From Agarilytica sp033852175 (GTDB lineage: Bacteria > Pseudomonadota > Gammaproteobacteria > Pseudomonadales > Cellvibrionaceae): a stretch of 64,000 nucleotides of DNA. The stretch is taken from NCBI GenBank assembly GCA_033852175.1, contig JAWSUY010000023.1, positions 99,436-163,435 on the forward strand. The letters are read 5' to 3'. Below the pieces are notes generated by a model. The model saw only the letters and a list, made by a program, of their open reading frames with translations, was not told the origin of the DNA and did no database searches. Below, piece by piece: positions 1 through 10,600 of the stretch. Every line of letters begins with the position of its first letter. Position 1 is the stretch's first letter. A program made the position numbers and the translations under genes.

Positions 1-3000
1 ACCATCAACAGTGCATTACAACATCCCCTTCACGACGTGTTAGCGCGCTGTAATGATCGCGTAATCACACACGACGGATTTTACCGAGAACTCTCACATC
101 ACCATCTACAAGTTTCAGAAATCGACCGTGTACACACGGGCGATAACGAGGTTCTTTTAAGAATATGCCCTAAAGGCGACCCATGCTCCCCAAAACGAGT
201 GGTTGCGGTCATACGCGCATTTTTTCATTGCACCGATTTTTTTGTGGCAGACAGAAACCTTTCGGTAAATTCCGTTGAGCGCATATGTTTTTACCACACA
301 CCACCAAAAAACGCATGGATATGGATTAATAGAGACAAGGAATTTGACGATAAATCCCCCATCACAAACGGTTACATTTGTGACGACAAAGGTGTTGTCT
401 GTATTGCATTTATAGGCGTAAAACACCAATTACCGATTACACCGAAAAATATATTTAAACCGTTACAAGATTCATATGATTTTAAAAATTGTGCCTACCA
501 ACTAGTCCTCGACTCCGTCAGCAAGGTTATAAACGTCCCAAGTAAACATCTGGATCTCGACATTGAACTTGGAGATCAAGGTTTTGACTCCATCCGATTT
601 ACTCGTCTAGCTGCACAATTAAATAGCGATTTAAACACGGCTATTACACCGGTTACATTTTTCCAATATCCAAGCATTCGTAAACTTGCAGAACATTTAC
701 TGAAGAAACATCCAGATTGCTTTATGGCTATCCCTATCAAAAAACAGGTACAGGAACCTTCAGAAAATGAATCACCAATAAACGATAGAAGCTCTGAAAC
801 TCTGCAAGAAGAAAACCTCAAGACCAACTCGCCAGAAGATTGCAGTAAAAGCCCATATCTCGAAGATATTGCGGTAATAGGCCTAAGCGGCTGCTTCCCT
901 GGCGCTACAGATATCGAGACTTTTTGGAAAAACTTACAGGACGGAAAAGACTCCATCAGTGAAATTCCTCAGGAACGCTGGAACTGGCAAGACTACTGGG
1001 GCGACCCCAAAACGGAAAATAATAAAACCAACGTTAAATGGGCAGGGTTTGCAGATGAATTAACAAACTTCGATCCCTCATTTTTTGGTATCTCGCCACG
1101 AGACGCAGAATTAATGGATGTGCAGCAACGGGCACTATTGGTGTATGTCTGGAAGGCGATTGAAGACGCAGGCTATTCCGCAACAAGTTTAGCAGGCTCG
1201 CAAACCGGAATTGTTGTAGGTACTGGCGGAGGTGGTTTTGGCCGACGTGTCGACACGCAAAATCCAGAGGCCAGTAGTATGCTGGGCATGATCCCATCCA
1301 TTGGGCCCAACCGCATCAGCCATTTACTGGACATACACGGTCCCAGTGAACCCATCGAAACCTCATGCTCGAGTTCTTTGGTCGCCATTCACCGATCTAT
1401 TAGCCTGTTAAGAACCGGTGGCTGCGACATGGTGATCACTGGCGGTGTCAACGTACTCGCTACACCGGAACCTTTTTGCAGCTTAAGTAAAGCTGGAATA
1501 TTAAGCATTGACGGGCGCTGTAAGACATTTTCTAAAGACGCCAATGGGTACGCGAGAGGTGAAGGCATCGGAATTTTAATTCTAAAACGCCTGAGTGATG
1601 CCGAAAAAGACGGCGATCAAATTTACGCTCTCCTTCGCGGCAGTGCACAAAACCACGGCGGTAGAGCCCAATCACTCACGGCTCCCAACCCTACGGCCCA
1701 AACAGCCCTATTAAAGCAAGCCTATAGCAATGCCGGAATCGATCCGAGCAGCGTCGGATATATAGAAGCTCATGGTACCGGCACAGCACTGGGAGACCCT
1801 ATAGAAACACAAGCGTTAAAAGACGCATTCACTACCGACTTTCTTACCAGCCTCCCCCTCGGTACCTCCGCACCCGCCTCCGCACCCACCTGTGGTATCG
1901 GTTCTGTTAAAAGTAATATCGGTCACTTAGAACTGGCATCAGGCGTCGCCGGTGTTATTAAAGTGCTCCTCCAACTTAAACACAAAGTACTGGTTAAAAG
2001 CCTCCACAGTGAACAACTAAACCCGCTGTTAAAACTTGAAAACTCAGCATTTTATGTGGTGCAAAAAAACCAGCCCTGGCACCCGATTAAAAACGCTGAT
2101 GGCCTCACTCTACCCCGTCGTGCTGGCGTCAGCTCCTTTGGTTTTGGTGGCGTCAACGCCCACGTAATTTTGGAAGAATACCAAGGTAAAAACCGACAGC
2201 CGAACACAATTTCACAGAAAAAATCACCGATTGTCATTGTTTTATCCGCAAAAACTGAAACCGCATTACTACAACGCGCGCAACAGATTCAATTGTTTTC
2301 ACAAAGTGTCGAAGTTGATAGAGCTGACGACGAATTATTAAACCTAGCATATACCCTGCAAATTGGCCGTGACGCCATGCGCTACCGCCTCGCCTTTTTA
2401 GCCGACAGCATGAATCAGATTAGACAAAAGATTCTCGGCTATATTAATGGAAACCTCGACGGCTTGCTTACCGCGAAAGTGACCGCTATTTCCGAAGATA
2501 ATCTCCACTCTCCTATATCAATCGATATGACAGAACGGAGTAACCCTCAAACACTCCTAAACTTGGCAGAACATTGGATTCAGGGTGCTCACATCGAATG
2601 GGCATCGCTTTACCATACTCTCCCCAAAAGAATGCACCTACCGTCCTATCCATTTGAAGGACACAATTATCTGCCACCACTGCCCCGCCGAAATGATCAA
2701 CAGCTTGCGGCACAGGACATAAGCGATAAAAAAGACATAGAAAAAAATACAGAAACAAAGATAGAAACAAACACAGAATCAGGTGTTGCCTGGGAAAACT
2801 GTCGATGTTTTTTACCCACTTGGGATGTGTACCAACCCAAAACTCTATCTCTCGACAGTGAAGCTGAATCGAGAAAAAGTAAAAACACCCTAGTTATAGG
2901 TGATACGTTTGGCTATCCGTCTATCGATAATATTCTTGGGAAAATACACAGTTTTTCTCTCGCAACGGATAATGATCTCGATTACATACTCCAGCATATT

Positions 3001-6000
3001 AATAAAAATAATTCTTTAGACCACATCATCTGGTTACTACCATCGGGTAGATCCAGCTCTGTCGAAGACAAAAATATAGTAACCGACCAAAATATCGGAG
3101 TTAAAGCCGGTCTTAAAATTATCCAATCCCTGCTCAAAAATGACTACACCAACCGAGACTTGGAATGGACGGTTATAACGGTGAATGCCCAAGCAGTACA
3201 TCAAGACGACAATATTGAGACAAGTCACGCCTCAGTCCACGGTTTAATCGGGACGATGGCAAAAGAGCATTCCAACTGGCGAGTGCGTTTAATCGATATT
3301 GATATGCCTAAAAAAATCGAATGGCAGGAACTCCTTTCCCTCGCGCCCGATCGCCGTGGCCGCAGCCAGGCTCTACGTCGTGGAGAGTGGTACCAAAAAC
3401 AATTAGTACCCGTGAGTAATTGGAGAAGTAAGGCAAAATCATTCCGTCAACACGGCGTCTACGTAATCGTTGGCGGCGCAGGAGATGTCGGCGTGTATAT
3501 GACGGAGTACCTAATTAAACGCTACAGCGCCCACGTCATATGGCTAGGACGTCGAGAACTGAACACCGAGATTGAAAGCAAGCTTATTTCCCTCGATACA
3601 GGCACGTTGCGTCCACAGTACATACAAACAGATGCTTCCGATGAAGATGCGCTCGCAACAGCCTACCAACAAATAAAAATGCAACACTCAGAGATTCACG
3701 GTGTTATCCATGCGGCAATGGTTTTCTCGACCAATACCATTGCGAATATTAGCCAGCAGCAACTCGATAACACATTAAAATCAAAAATTGATTCCAGCGT
3801 TAACTTAGCTCGTGTATTTAACCGAGAACGGCTCGACTTTGTCCTTTATTTTTCATCTCTCATCACATTTATCAAAAACCCGCGACAGAGCCATTACGCC
3901 GCTGCTTGCGAGTTCAAAGATGTCTTTGCACAGAAAATGTCCAACCAATGGAGCTGTACGAGTAAGGTGGTTAACTGGGGTTATTGGTCAACCCCCGATC
4001 TCACAGCGTCAGAAGATTATGAACAATTAAAATCCGTCGGAATCGACTTCATAACCCCAACAGAGGGCATGGCCCTTATCGAAACCTTGCTTAGCTCCCA
4101 GGTTCAGCAATTAGGCTTTATGAAAACCAATCGTCCTCTTCCAGTGGAGGGGGCAATTGATTCGGAAGCTATCACCCTAGATATCAACAGCGATGACTCA
4201 GTATCACAACGAGAAGATACTGTTGAATTTCAGGCGCAACAAGTTGGCGTTAGCGAACTGAGGCATGCCCTCAGCGCCGACCGACGCTTACTGGATTCTT
4301 TACTTAGCGAATATTTGTATGCACAACTGGCCGCCATTGGATTGTTTTCCAGCCCCCAAGAAACACTAATAAAGCAGGCAAAATCGATAGGACTATTAGA
4401 AAAACTCGACCGCTGGCTAGAGGAATCCCTATCTGTACTCACCCAACAACGATGGATAAATATTTCTCCAGAGGGATATTGCACCCAACTAAAACAACCA
4501 TCAACAGTAAAAGACGCTCAGAATCAATGGAATCGACAAAAATCGTTGTGGATGAAAGACCCGGCAATGAAGTCGCGAGTATTGTTAGTTGAGCCCGTTT
4601 TGGAAGCCCTACCAAAAATCCTTGCTGGAAAAATTCGTTCAACCGATATTTTATTCCCAAAATCATCTATGGAACTCGTCGGTAACGTCTACAAATATAA
4701 CCGCGTAGCATCATACTTTAACGAATCTTTGGCTGACGCTATCGTAGCCTACCTAAAGAACGTAATAACAAAAAACCTCACAGATAAAATTCGAATATTG
4801 GAAATTGGTGCAGGTACCGGCGGCACAACCACGAGCATTTTGTCGAAACTGAAACCGTACCACCAGAATATTGCAGAATACTGCTACACCGATATTTCGA
4901 AAGCATTTTTGTCACATGCTGAAACCGTGTTTGGCCCCGAAAACCCATTTTTAACCTATCGCCTATTTAATGTCGACAAATCACTTTCCAGTCAAAATAT
5001 AGACCTTGGTCAGTACGACATTGTCATTGCGGCAAATGTGTTACATGCAACAGAAAACATTAGACGAACATTAACCAACGCCAAAGCCGTACTAAAACCT
5101 AACGGAATTTTAGTATTGAATGAAGTAAGTCAGAATTCCTTATTCATGCACCTAACCTTTGGGTTAACCGATGGGTGGTGGCTATACGACGATCCCGAAT
5201 TACGAATTAGTGGAAGCCCTGCCCTTTCTCCAAAATCGTGGGAATACGTTTTACGAAACGTTGGATTCTGTTCTCTGAATTATGTTACTGAATCGGCTCA
5301 CGATCTTGGCCAGCAAGTCATCATGGCAACGAGTGATGGGATTATTCGTCAAAAGAACCCAACTAAAAACAAAGATAAAAAATCGAAACGGCCTACTTTA
5401 ATAAACTCTACGACCAACAAAGGTAGTCAAACAGGAAAAAACAAGTTAGCGCGATCCGGTTTGAGCCAAGTGCAGAAAATTATCATCGATAACATTCATC
5501 GACTATTAAAAGTACAGACAGAAGATGTGGAAATGGACATTCCATTTTTTGAATTTGGCATTGACTCCATAACAGGTGTCAACCTCGTCAATGAACTTAA
5601 TAAAATCTGGGATAGCGAATTAGAAACCACCGTACTGTTTGACTATTCCACAGTAAAAAAACTCAGCCGGCATATCTGCGAAGAATACCCTGAAGTTGCT
5701 AACTTATTGGCGGAACCTGAAGAGCTAATAAAAGAAGAGTCTTCTCCAGTATCAAATTCACCTCAATCAAATAGTCCTGCAGACGATCCCATTGCGATTA
5801 TCGGCATGAGTGGCCGCTTTGCCCAAAGCGAAAACGTAGAAGAGTTATGGCAACATCTACTTAACGGGGACGACTTGATCACACCCGTGACACGCTGGGA
5901 CTTAGACGCCCATACGAAAGATCTTGACCAAAGCACTCTCTGTAAGCACGGAAGCTTTCTGAGTGATATCGATGGGTTTGACCCCATGTTTTTCAACATT

Positions 6001-7674
6001 TCAGGCGTTGAAGCACGCGCAATGGATCCTCAGCAACGATTTTTCTTACAAGAAGCATGGCATGCACTAGAAGACTCAGGTTACGCAGGAGAGAGCATTA
6101 AGGGGAAAGAGTGTGGCGTCTATGTCGGCTGTATGGGCGGTGACTATCGAGACCTCGTCGAAAAAAATGCCCCAGCCCAAGCCATGTGGGGAAATTCCCC
6201 AGCCATATTACCTGCGCGAATTGCCTATTACCTGGATTTAAAAGGTCCCGCAATCTCCATCGACACCGCCTGTTCAAGCTCACTCGTCGCCATGCATTTG
6301 GCTTGTCAAAGTTTGCGCGCGGGTGAAACCGAAATGGCATTAGCAGGCGGAGTCTACATCCAATCAACCCCGCGTTTTTACGTAACAGCAAACCGCGCTG
6401 CTATGTTATCTCCTAGCGGACGCTGCCACACCTTCGACAAAAATGCCGACGGATTTGTTCCCGGTGAAGGGGTTGCCGTGGTGGTATTAAAACGTATGTC
6501 AGATGCTATTAAAGATGGAGACCATGTCTATGGCATCATTCGTGGGTCCGGAGTTAATCAAGATGGTGCAACCAATGGCATCACCGCACCCAGTGCCCTA
6601 TCTCAGGAACAGCTATATCGTAAGGTTTACCACGATTACAAGATAAAAGCCGAAGATATACAAATGATGGAAGCCCATGGCACAGGCACTCCCTTAGGCG
6701 ATCCCATTGAATACCAGGCGCTGACCAAGGCCTTTAGTGCCGACAACAATAAAGCCGCTTATTGTGCACTTGGATCGATAAAAACCAATATCGGGCATAC
6801 CACCCACGCCGCAGGCATAGCCGGCGTCATTAAAATATTAATGTCTCTAAAGCATAAGAAAATCCCTGCATCACTCAACTTTAAGTGCGGCAATAATAAT
6901 ATACGTTTTGACGGCAGCCCATTTTATGTCAATACCGCGCTAAAGGACTGGGAAAATTCTTTCGAAAAACCCCGACTCGGCGCCGTAAGCTCTTTTGGTA
7001 TAAGCGGAACCAACGCACATCTGGTTTTAGAAGAAAGCCCGAATTTATTGCCGAGTAACAATAACTGGCCCGCCTACTTAATATTTTTATCTGCAAAAAC
7101 CGAACAACAACTTCAACAGCAGGCCGTTCAACTAAAAGAACATATAGACAAAAACAGATTCATCAATTTGGAAGACATCAGTTTCACCCTTATCGTAGGG
7201 CGACAACATTTCGAACACCGTTTTTCCTGTTCCGTTTTCAACGTCGATGATCTAAATGAACAATTGGATAATTTCATTAACCACCGACCATCAAGTTACT
7301 GCGCACAGAGTATCGAAACTTCAGGCATACACGACAAGGACGACGAAATAGTGACTATGACAATAGAAAACTGGTCGAAGGATTGTAATACAGAGGAGTT
7401 TAATAAACGCTTACATATATTAGTAAAGGCGTACTGCGATGGTATCGATTTTGATATTGCGTCAGTATTTTCCGAAGGATTATGGAAGCGAACCCCCTTG
7501 CCGACCTACCCATTTTCTAAAGACTCCTATTGGATCCAAAACAGCCCACCAATAGAAGACTGCAGCGAAACGGATTCAGAAACTTCAATCGACAGCCTAC
7601 TCGAACAAGTCCTAGGTGATGATATGGAAGTTTCATCTATCGCAGATAAAATTAAAAACATGTTGGTGTCATAA
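1..7674 (+). CDS. Trans-AT polyketide synthase, 5'-partial: (DH)-ACP-KS-KR-cMT-ACP-KS
   Basis: Modular PKS protein whose frame is open to base 1, so the GTG at 37 is not a real start and the N-terminus lies outside the window. In order: the C-terminal half of a DH (to about 450); an ACP with GFDS (Ser codon 589); KS1 862-2180 with TSCSSS (Cys codon 1366), EAHGTGT and NIGH; a KR about 2800-4140 with a GGAGDVG cofactor loop and Tyr codon 3895; a C-methyltransferase about 4220-5330 with EIGAGTGGT at 4801; an ACP with GIDS (Ser codon 5566); KS2 5782-7040 with TACSSS (Cys codon 6271). The KR active site reads YAAAC instead of YxxxN and lacks the LDD-type Asp, pointing to an A-type (L-hydroxy) KR by family rules. 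No AT domain is present. The protein ends after the KS2 linker in a short acidic helical tail (about 7560-7674) that resembles a docking segment; the rest of that module is on the next gene, 2 bases downstream. Confidence 0.95.
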   Translation, partial: TINSALQHPLHDVLARCNDRVITHDGFYRELSHHHLQVSEIDRVHTGDNEVLLRICPKGDPCSPKRVVAVIRAFFHCTDFFVADRNLSVNSVERICFYHTPPKNAWIWINRDKEFDDKSPITNGYICDDKGVVCIAFIGVKHQLPITPKNIFKPLQDSYDFKNCAYQLVLDSVSKVINVPSKHLDLDIELGDQGFDSIRFTRLAAQLNSDLNTAITPVTFFQYPSIRKLAEHLLKKHPDCFMAIPIKKQVQEPSENESPINDRSSETLQEENLKTNSPEDCSKSPYLEDIAVIGLSGCFPGATDIETFWKNLQDGKDSISEIPQERWNWQDYWGDPKTENNKTNVKWAGFADELTNFDPSFFGISPRDAELMDVQQRALLVYVWKAIEDAGYSATSLAGSQTGIVVGTGGGGFGRRVDTQNPEASSMLGMIPSIGPNRISHLLDIHGPSEPIETSCSSSLVAIHRSISLLRTGGCDMVITGGVNVLATPEPFCSLSKAGILSIDGRCKTFSKDANGYARGEGIGILILKRLSDAEKDGDQIYALLRGSAQNHGGRAQSLTAPNPTAQTALLKQAYSNAGIDPSSVGYIEAHGTGTALGDPIETQALKDAFTTDFLTSLPLGTSAPASAPTCGIGSVKSNIGHLELASGVAGVIKVLLQLKHKVLVKSLHSEQLNPLLKLENSAFYVVQKNQPWHPIKNADGLTLPRRAGVSSFGFGGVNAHVILEEYQGKNRQPNTISQKKSPIVIVLSAKTETALLQRAQQIQLFSQSVEVDRADDELLNLAYTLQIGRDAMRYRLAFLADSMNQIRQKILGYINGNLDGLLTAKVTAISEDNLHSPISIDMTERSNPQTLLNLAEHWIQGAHIEWASLYHTLPKRMHLPSYPFEGHNYLPPLPRRNDQQLAAQDISDKKDIEKNTETKIETNTESGVAWENCRCFLPTWDVYQPKTLSLDSEAESRKSKNTLVIGDTFGYPSIDNILGKIHSFSLATDNDLDYILQHINKNNSLDHIIWLLPSGRSSSVEDKNIVTDQNIGVKAGLKIIQSLLKNDYTNRDLEWTVITVNAQAVHQDDNIETSHASVHGLIGTMAKEHSNWRVRLIDIDMPKKIEWQELLSLAPDRRGRSQALRRGEWYQKQLVPVSNWRSKAKSFRQHGVYVIVGGAGDVGVYMTEYLIKRYSAHVIWLGRRELNTEIESKLISLDTGTLRPQYIQTDASDEDALATAYQQIKMQHSEIHGVIHAAMVFSTNTIANISQQQLDNTLKSKIDSSVNLARVFNRERLDFVLYFSSLITFIKNPRQSHYAAACEFKDVFAQKMSNQWSCTSKVVNWGYWSTPDLTASEDYEQLKSVGIDFITPTEGMALIETLLSSQVQQLGFMKTNRPLPVEGAIDSEAITLDINSDDSVSQREDTVEFQAQQVGVSELRHALSADRRLLDSLLSEYLYAQLAAIGLFSSPQETLIKQAKSIGLLEKLDRWLEESLSVLTQQRWINISPEGYCTQLKQPSTVKDAQNQWNRQKSLWMKDPAMKSRVLLVEPVLEALPKILAGKIRSTDILFPKSSMELVGNVYKYNRVASYFNESLADAIVAYLKNVITKNLTDKIRILEIGAGTGGTTTSILSKLKPYHQNIAEYCYTDISKAFLSHAETVFGPENPFLTYRLFNVDKSLSSQNIDLGQYDIVIAANVLHATENIRRTLTNAKAVLKPNGILVLNEVSQNSLFMHLTFGLTDGWWLYDDPELRISGSPALSPKSWEYVLRNVGFCSLNYVTESAHDLGQQVIMATSDGIIRQKNPTKNKDKKSKRPTLINSTTNKGSQTGKNKLARSGLSQVQKIIIDNIHRLLKVQTEDVEMDIPFFEFGIDSITGVNLVNELNKIWDSELETTVLFDYSTVKKLSRHICEEYPEVANLLAEPEELIKEESSPVSNSPQSNSPADDPIAIIGMSGRFAQSENVEELWQHLLNGDDLITPVTRWDLDAHTKDLDQSTLCKHGSFLSDIDGFDPMFFNISGVEARAMDPQQRFFLQEAWHALEDSGYAGESIKGKECGVYVGCMGGDYRDLVEKNAPAQAMWGNSPAILPARIAYYLDLKGPAISIDTACSSSLVAMHLACQSLRAGETEMALAGGVYIQSTPRFYVTANRAAMLSPSGRCHTFDKNADGFVPGEGVAVVVLKRMSDAIKDGDHVYGIIRGSGVNQDGATNGITAPSALSQEQLYRKVYHDYKIKAEDIQMMEAHGTGTPLGDPIEYQALTKAFSADNNKAAYCALGSIKTNIGHTTHAAGIAGVIKILMSLKHKKIPASLNFKCGNNNIRFDGSPFYVNTALKDWENSFEKPRLGAVSSFGISGTNAHLVLEESPNLLPSNNNWPAYLIFLSAKTEQQLQQQAVQLKEHIDKNRFINLEDISFTLIVGRQHFEHRFSCSVFNVDDLNEQLDNFINHRPSSYCAQSIETSGIHDKDDEIVTMTIENWSKDCNTEEFNKRLHILVKAYCDGIDFDIASVFSEGLWKRTPLPTYPFSKDSYWIQNSPPIEDCSETDSETSIDSLLEQVLGDDMEVSSIADKIKNMLVS

Positions 7675-7676
7675 AA

Positions 7677-10600
7677 ATGAAAAAAATCACAATAGAAGAA
7701 ATTTTACACCAGCTAAAAAATCGCCAAATCACAAAATCAGAAGCTCGGAGTAAAATTGCATCCATACAAGATGAGCCCCCTACCCATCCAATGCAAGGCA
7801 GTCAGATTGGCAAACTAAACTCCATTGTCAATTTTGACGGAACAGAAGATTTTTTTATTGACCATATAATTAAAGGACACAAGGTATTCCCTGCCGCCGC
7901 GTATTTTGAATTGGTTCGCATTGGATTTATGTCCTTGGCGAACATAGACGCTGACCAAGGGTTAGAGTATGCACACACGGTATGGATCACTCCTCTTTCA
8001 ATAGAAAATAATGATAATAGAGGCGATAACAAGGGCATCAATGTATCTGTAAAATTTTCCCCAATAGAAAGCAAAAGCAACACCCCATCGTTCGAATTTT
8101 TCATATATACACAGTCGGGTGATACCAATAAGTTTATCGAACACGCCAATGGTCAGGTTCAGCTTACAGAAAAATCCACACCTGAAAAAATTCGATTGGA
8201 TGCTATCCAAGAAAATTGTCAGCGCCGCACGATTAAACACGAAGAATGCTACAGCTACTTTACAAACCTAGACATCACATACGGGAAAAGTCATCGGGGC
8301 GTTGTGGAAATCAATATTGGAGAAGATAAAAATACCTACCGTCAAGTTCTCAGTCAATTACACCGAGAGACCGGGTCCCCGCAGCCCTACTTGATGGACC
8401 CAGGTCTATTAGACTCCGTATTTCAAAGTACAATCGCCTACAGTGACATCATCGACGGTAAGCCGCCTCGCCCCTCACTACCCTTTTGCACAGAATCCTT
8501 AACCATCTTTCGCGCAATACCTGATCGATCCTGGGTGTGGGTACGCTACAGCGAAGGCGCCACACCACGCAACCCCATTCGCAAGCTCGACATCGATATC
8601 GTCGATAAAAACGGGGATATCTGTGTACAAATAAAAGGTTACAGCGCGAGATTATTATCGACAAATAAGAATCCAGTACAGGCACCCGTCTCATCGGATA
8701 CAACACTGCTATTTTCACCGCACTGGCAAGACCTGGTCCAAACAAAAAATGAAGAATGCCTAAACAGCCGAAAAACCATACCTGTTTTATTGGGTGACAC
8801 TTCGTCTCAGTTATCACAGATCTATCCTGACCATAGTAATTCTATTGCGATAGCGAAAAAGCCTACCATCTCCGAAAGCTATTCATTTGCCACGCAAGAG
8901 TTGAGTGACCTAGTAAAAAACCTAATCTCCGGTAGCAACCACGACGACACACTTATTCAAATTATTTGTAAGGTATCCGACAGCCATGCATACCAAGGCT
9001 TACTCGGGCTTTTAAAGTCCGCAGAGAAAGAAAACCCAATAATCAAAGGCCAACTGCTTATCTTAGAAGACAGTATCGACGATAAGCACCTACTGGACTG
9101 CATTAGCCAAGGCCAGAGACATTACAATATTGGAGAACTAAAATTCCACGTAAATAACAACATAATATATTCCATGTTTAAAACATGGCGTGAAAATAGC
9201 AACCACAAGGATACACAACCATGGCGTAACAACAGCTGCTACGTCATTACCGGTGGAAACGGGGGCATAGCAAAACTCTTAGCCAAAGAGATAGCCTCCA
9301 ACACCGAACACAGCTACATATACCTACTGGGCCGTTCAGAACTACGCCCAGAAACCCGCCGTATCATTGAATCGTTACAACAGCATTCGGTTACGCTTGA
9401 ATACCACCAAGTTGATATCACCGATAGAGATGCCACCTTCATTTTTTTTAACCGTATTCAAAATATCCACACTAACATCGATGGAATTTTCCACTGCGCT
9501 GGCGTCACTCACGATAGACTTCTAATCAATAAAAGCAAAGACTCAATCAGTGCAGTCTTAGCCCCGAAAGTCACCGGCACCATCAACCTTATAGATGCTA
9601 GCCAAACCAGTCTTAACGGTCCCATGGTTCTTTTTGCTTCCGGGTCCGGTGTATTTGGTAATGCGGGACAAACAGACTATGCGGCAGCGAACGGGTTTTT
9701 AGACACGCTGGCGCAATCCCATCCACACTGCCTCGCCATCGATTGGCCCTTGTGGAAAACTGGAGGCATGGCCGCGACACCGGCCTTACTCAACCATATG
9801 CAAGCTAAAGGCCTTAGTCCTCTCGAAAACTCGCAAGGGATTTCCGCGCTACATGCCGCAATATCATCAAATGAAAATCAAGTTTTGGTTCTTTCCGGAA
9901 ATGCCGAAAAAATACGCGGTCGCATTAGTTCGCTAAATGCAATTGAAAAGCCACTTGAGGTTCCCGAACAAAAGAAATACAACGAAGACGATAAAACTTA
10001 TCGCGCAGAACCCACTACAAACCTCATTGAAAAAACTGAATTTCTGCTCAGAGAAACCTTGTCTAAGGTGACGCAATTACCCCTGGATCGGATCGACGCA
10101 ACATCCAAGTTCGATAAATACGGAATCGATTCCTTGCTCGTCATGCAGTTTACCCGCGACTTGGAAAAAAGCCTTGGGAAACTCCCTAAAACTCTGCTGT
10201 TTGAATACCAAACTATTCGTGAATTATCCGGCTACCTTATCGAAAAACATGAAAGATCTCTGGAAATAATACTTGGAAATACCAATAGCCTCAACGTCGA
10301 AAATAAGAAAGTATCCTCCACTAAAAACAATAAAAGTAAGTTCACAAGTCATACTGAAACGAACTCTCCAACCTCAGCCGGAAATATAATAAACCATCGT
10401 ATTCTCACATCAGAACCAAAAAACGCGAATGATATTGCCATTATTGGCGTATCGGGCAGCTATGCAAAATCGTCTAATCTCTCCGAGTATTGGCGTAACC
10501 TTTCTCAAGGCATTGATTGCATAGAGGAAGTCCCCTCTTCCCGCTGGGACCATTCACAATATTTCGATAGTGATCCAAAATCTGCGGGTAAAACCTACGC

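Noticed and set aside
37..60. GTG at 37 as start of the first PKS gene
   Set aside because: The frame is open to base 1 and the first residues are the C-terminal half of a DH domain, so the gene continues to the left.
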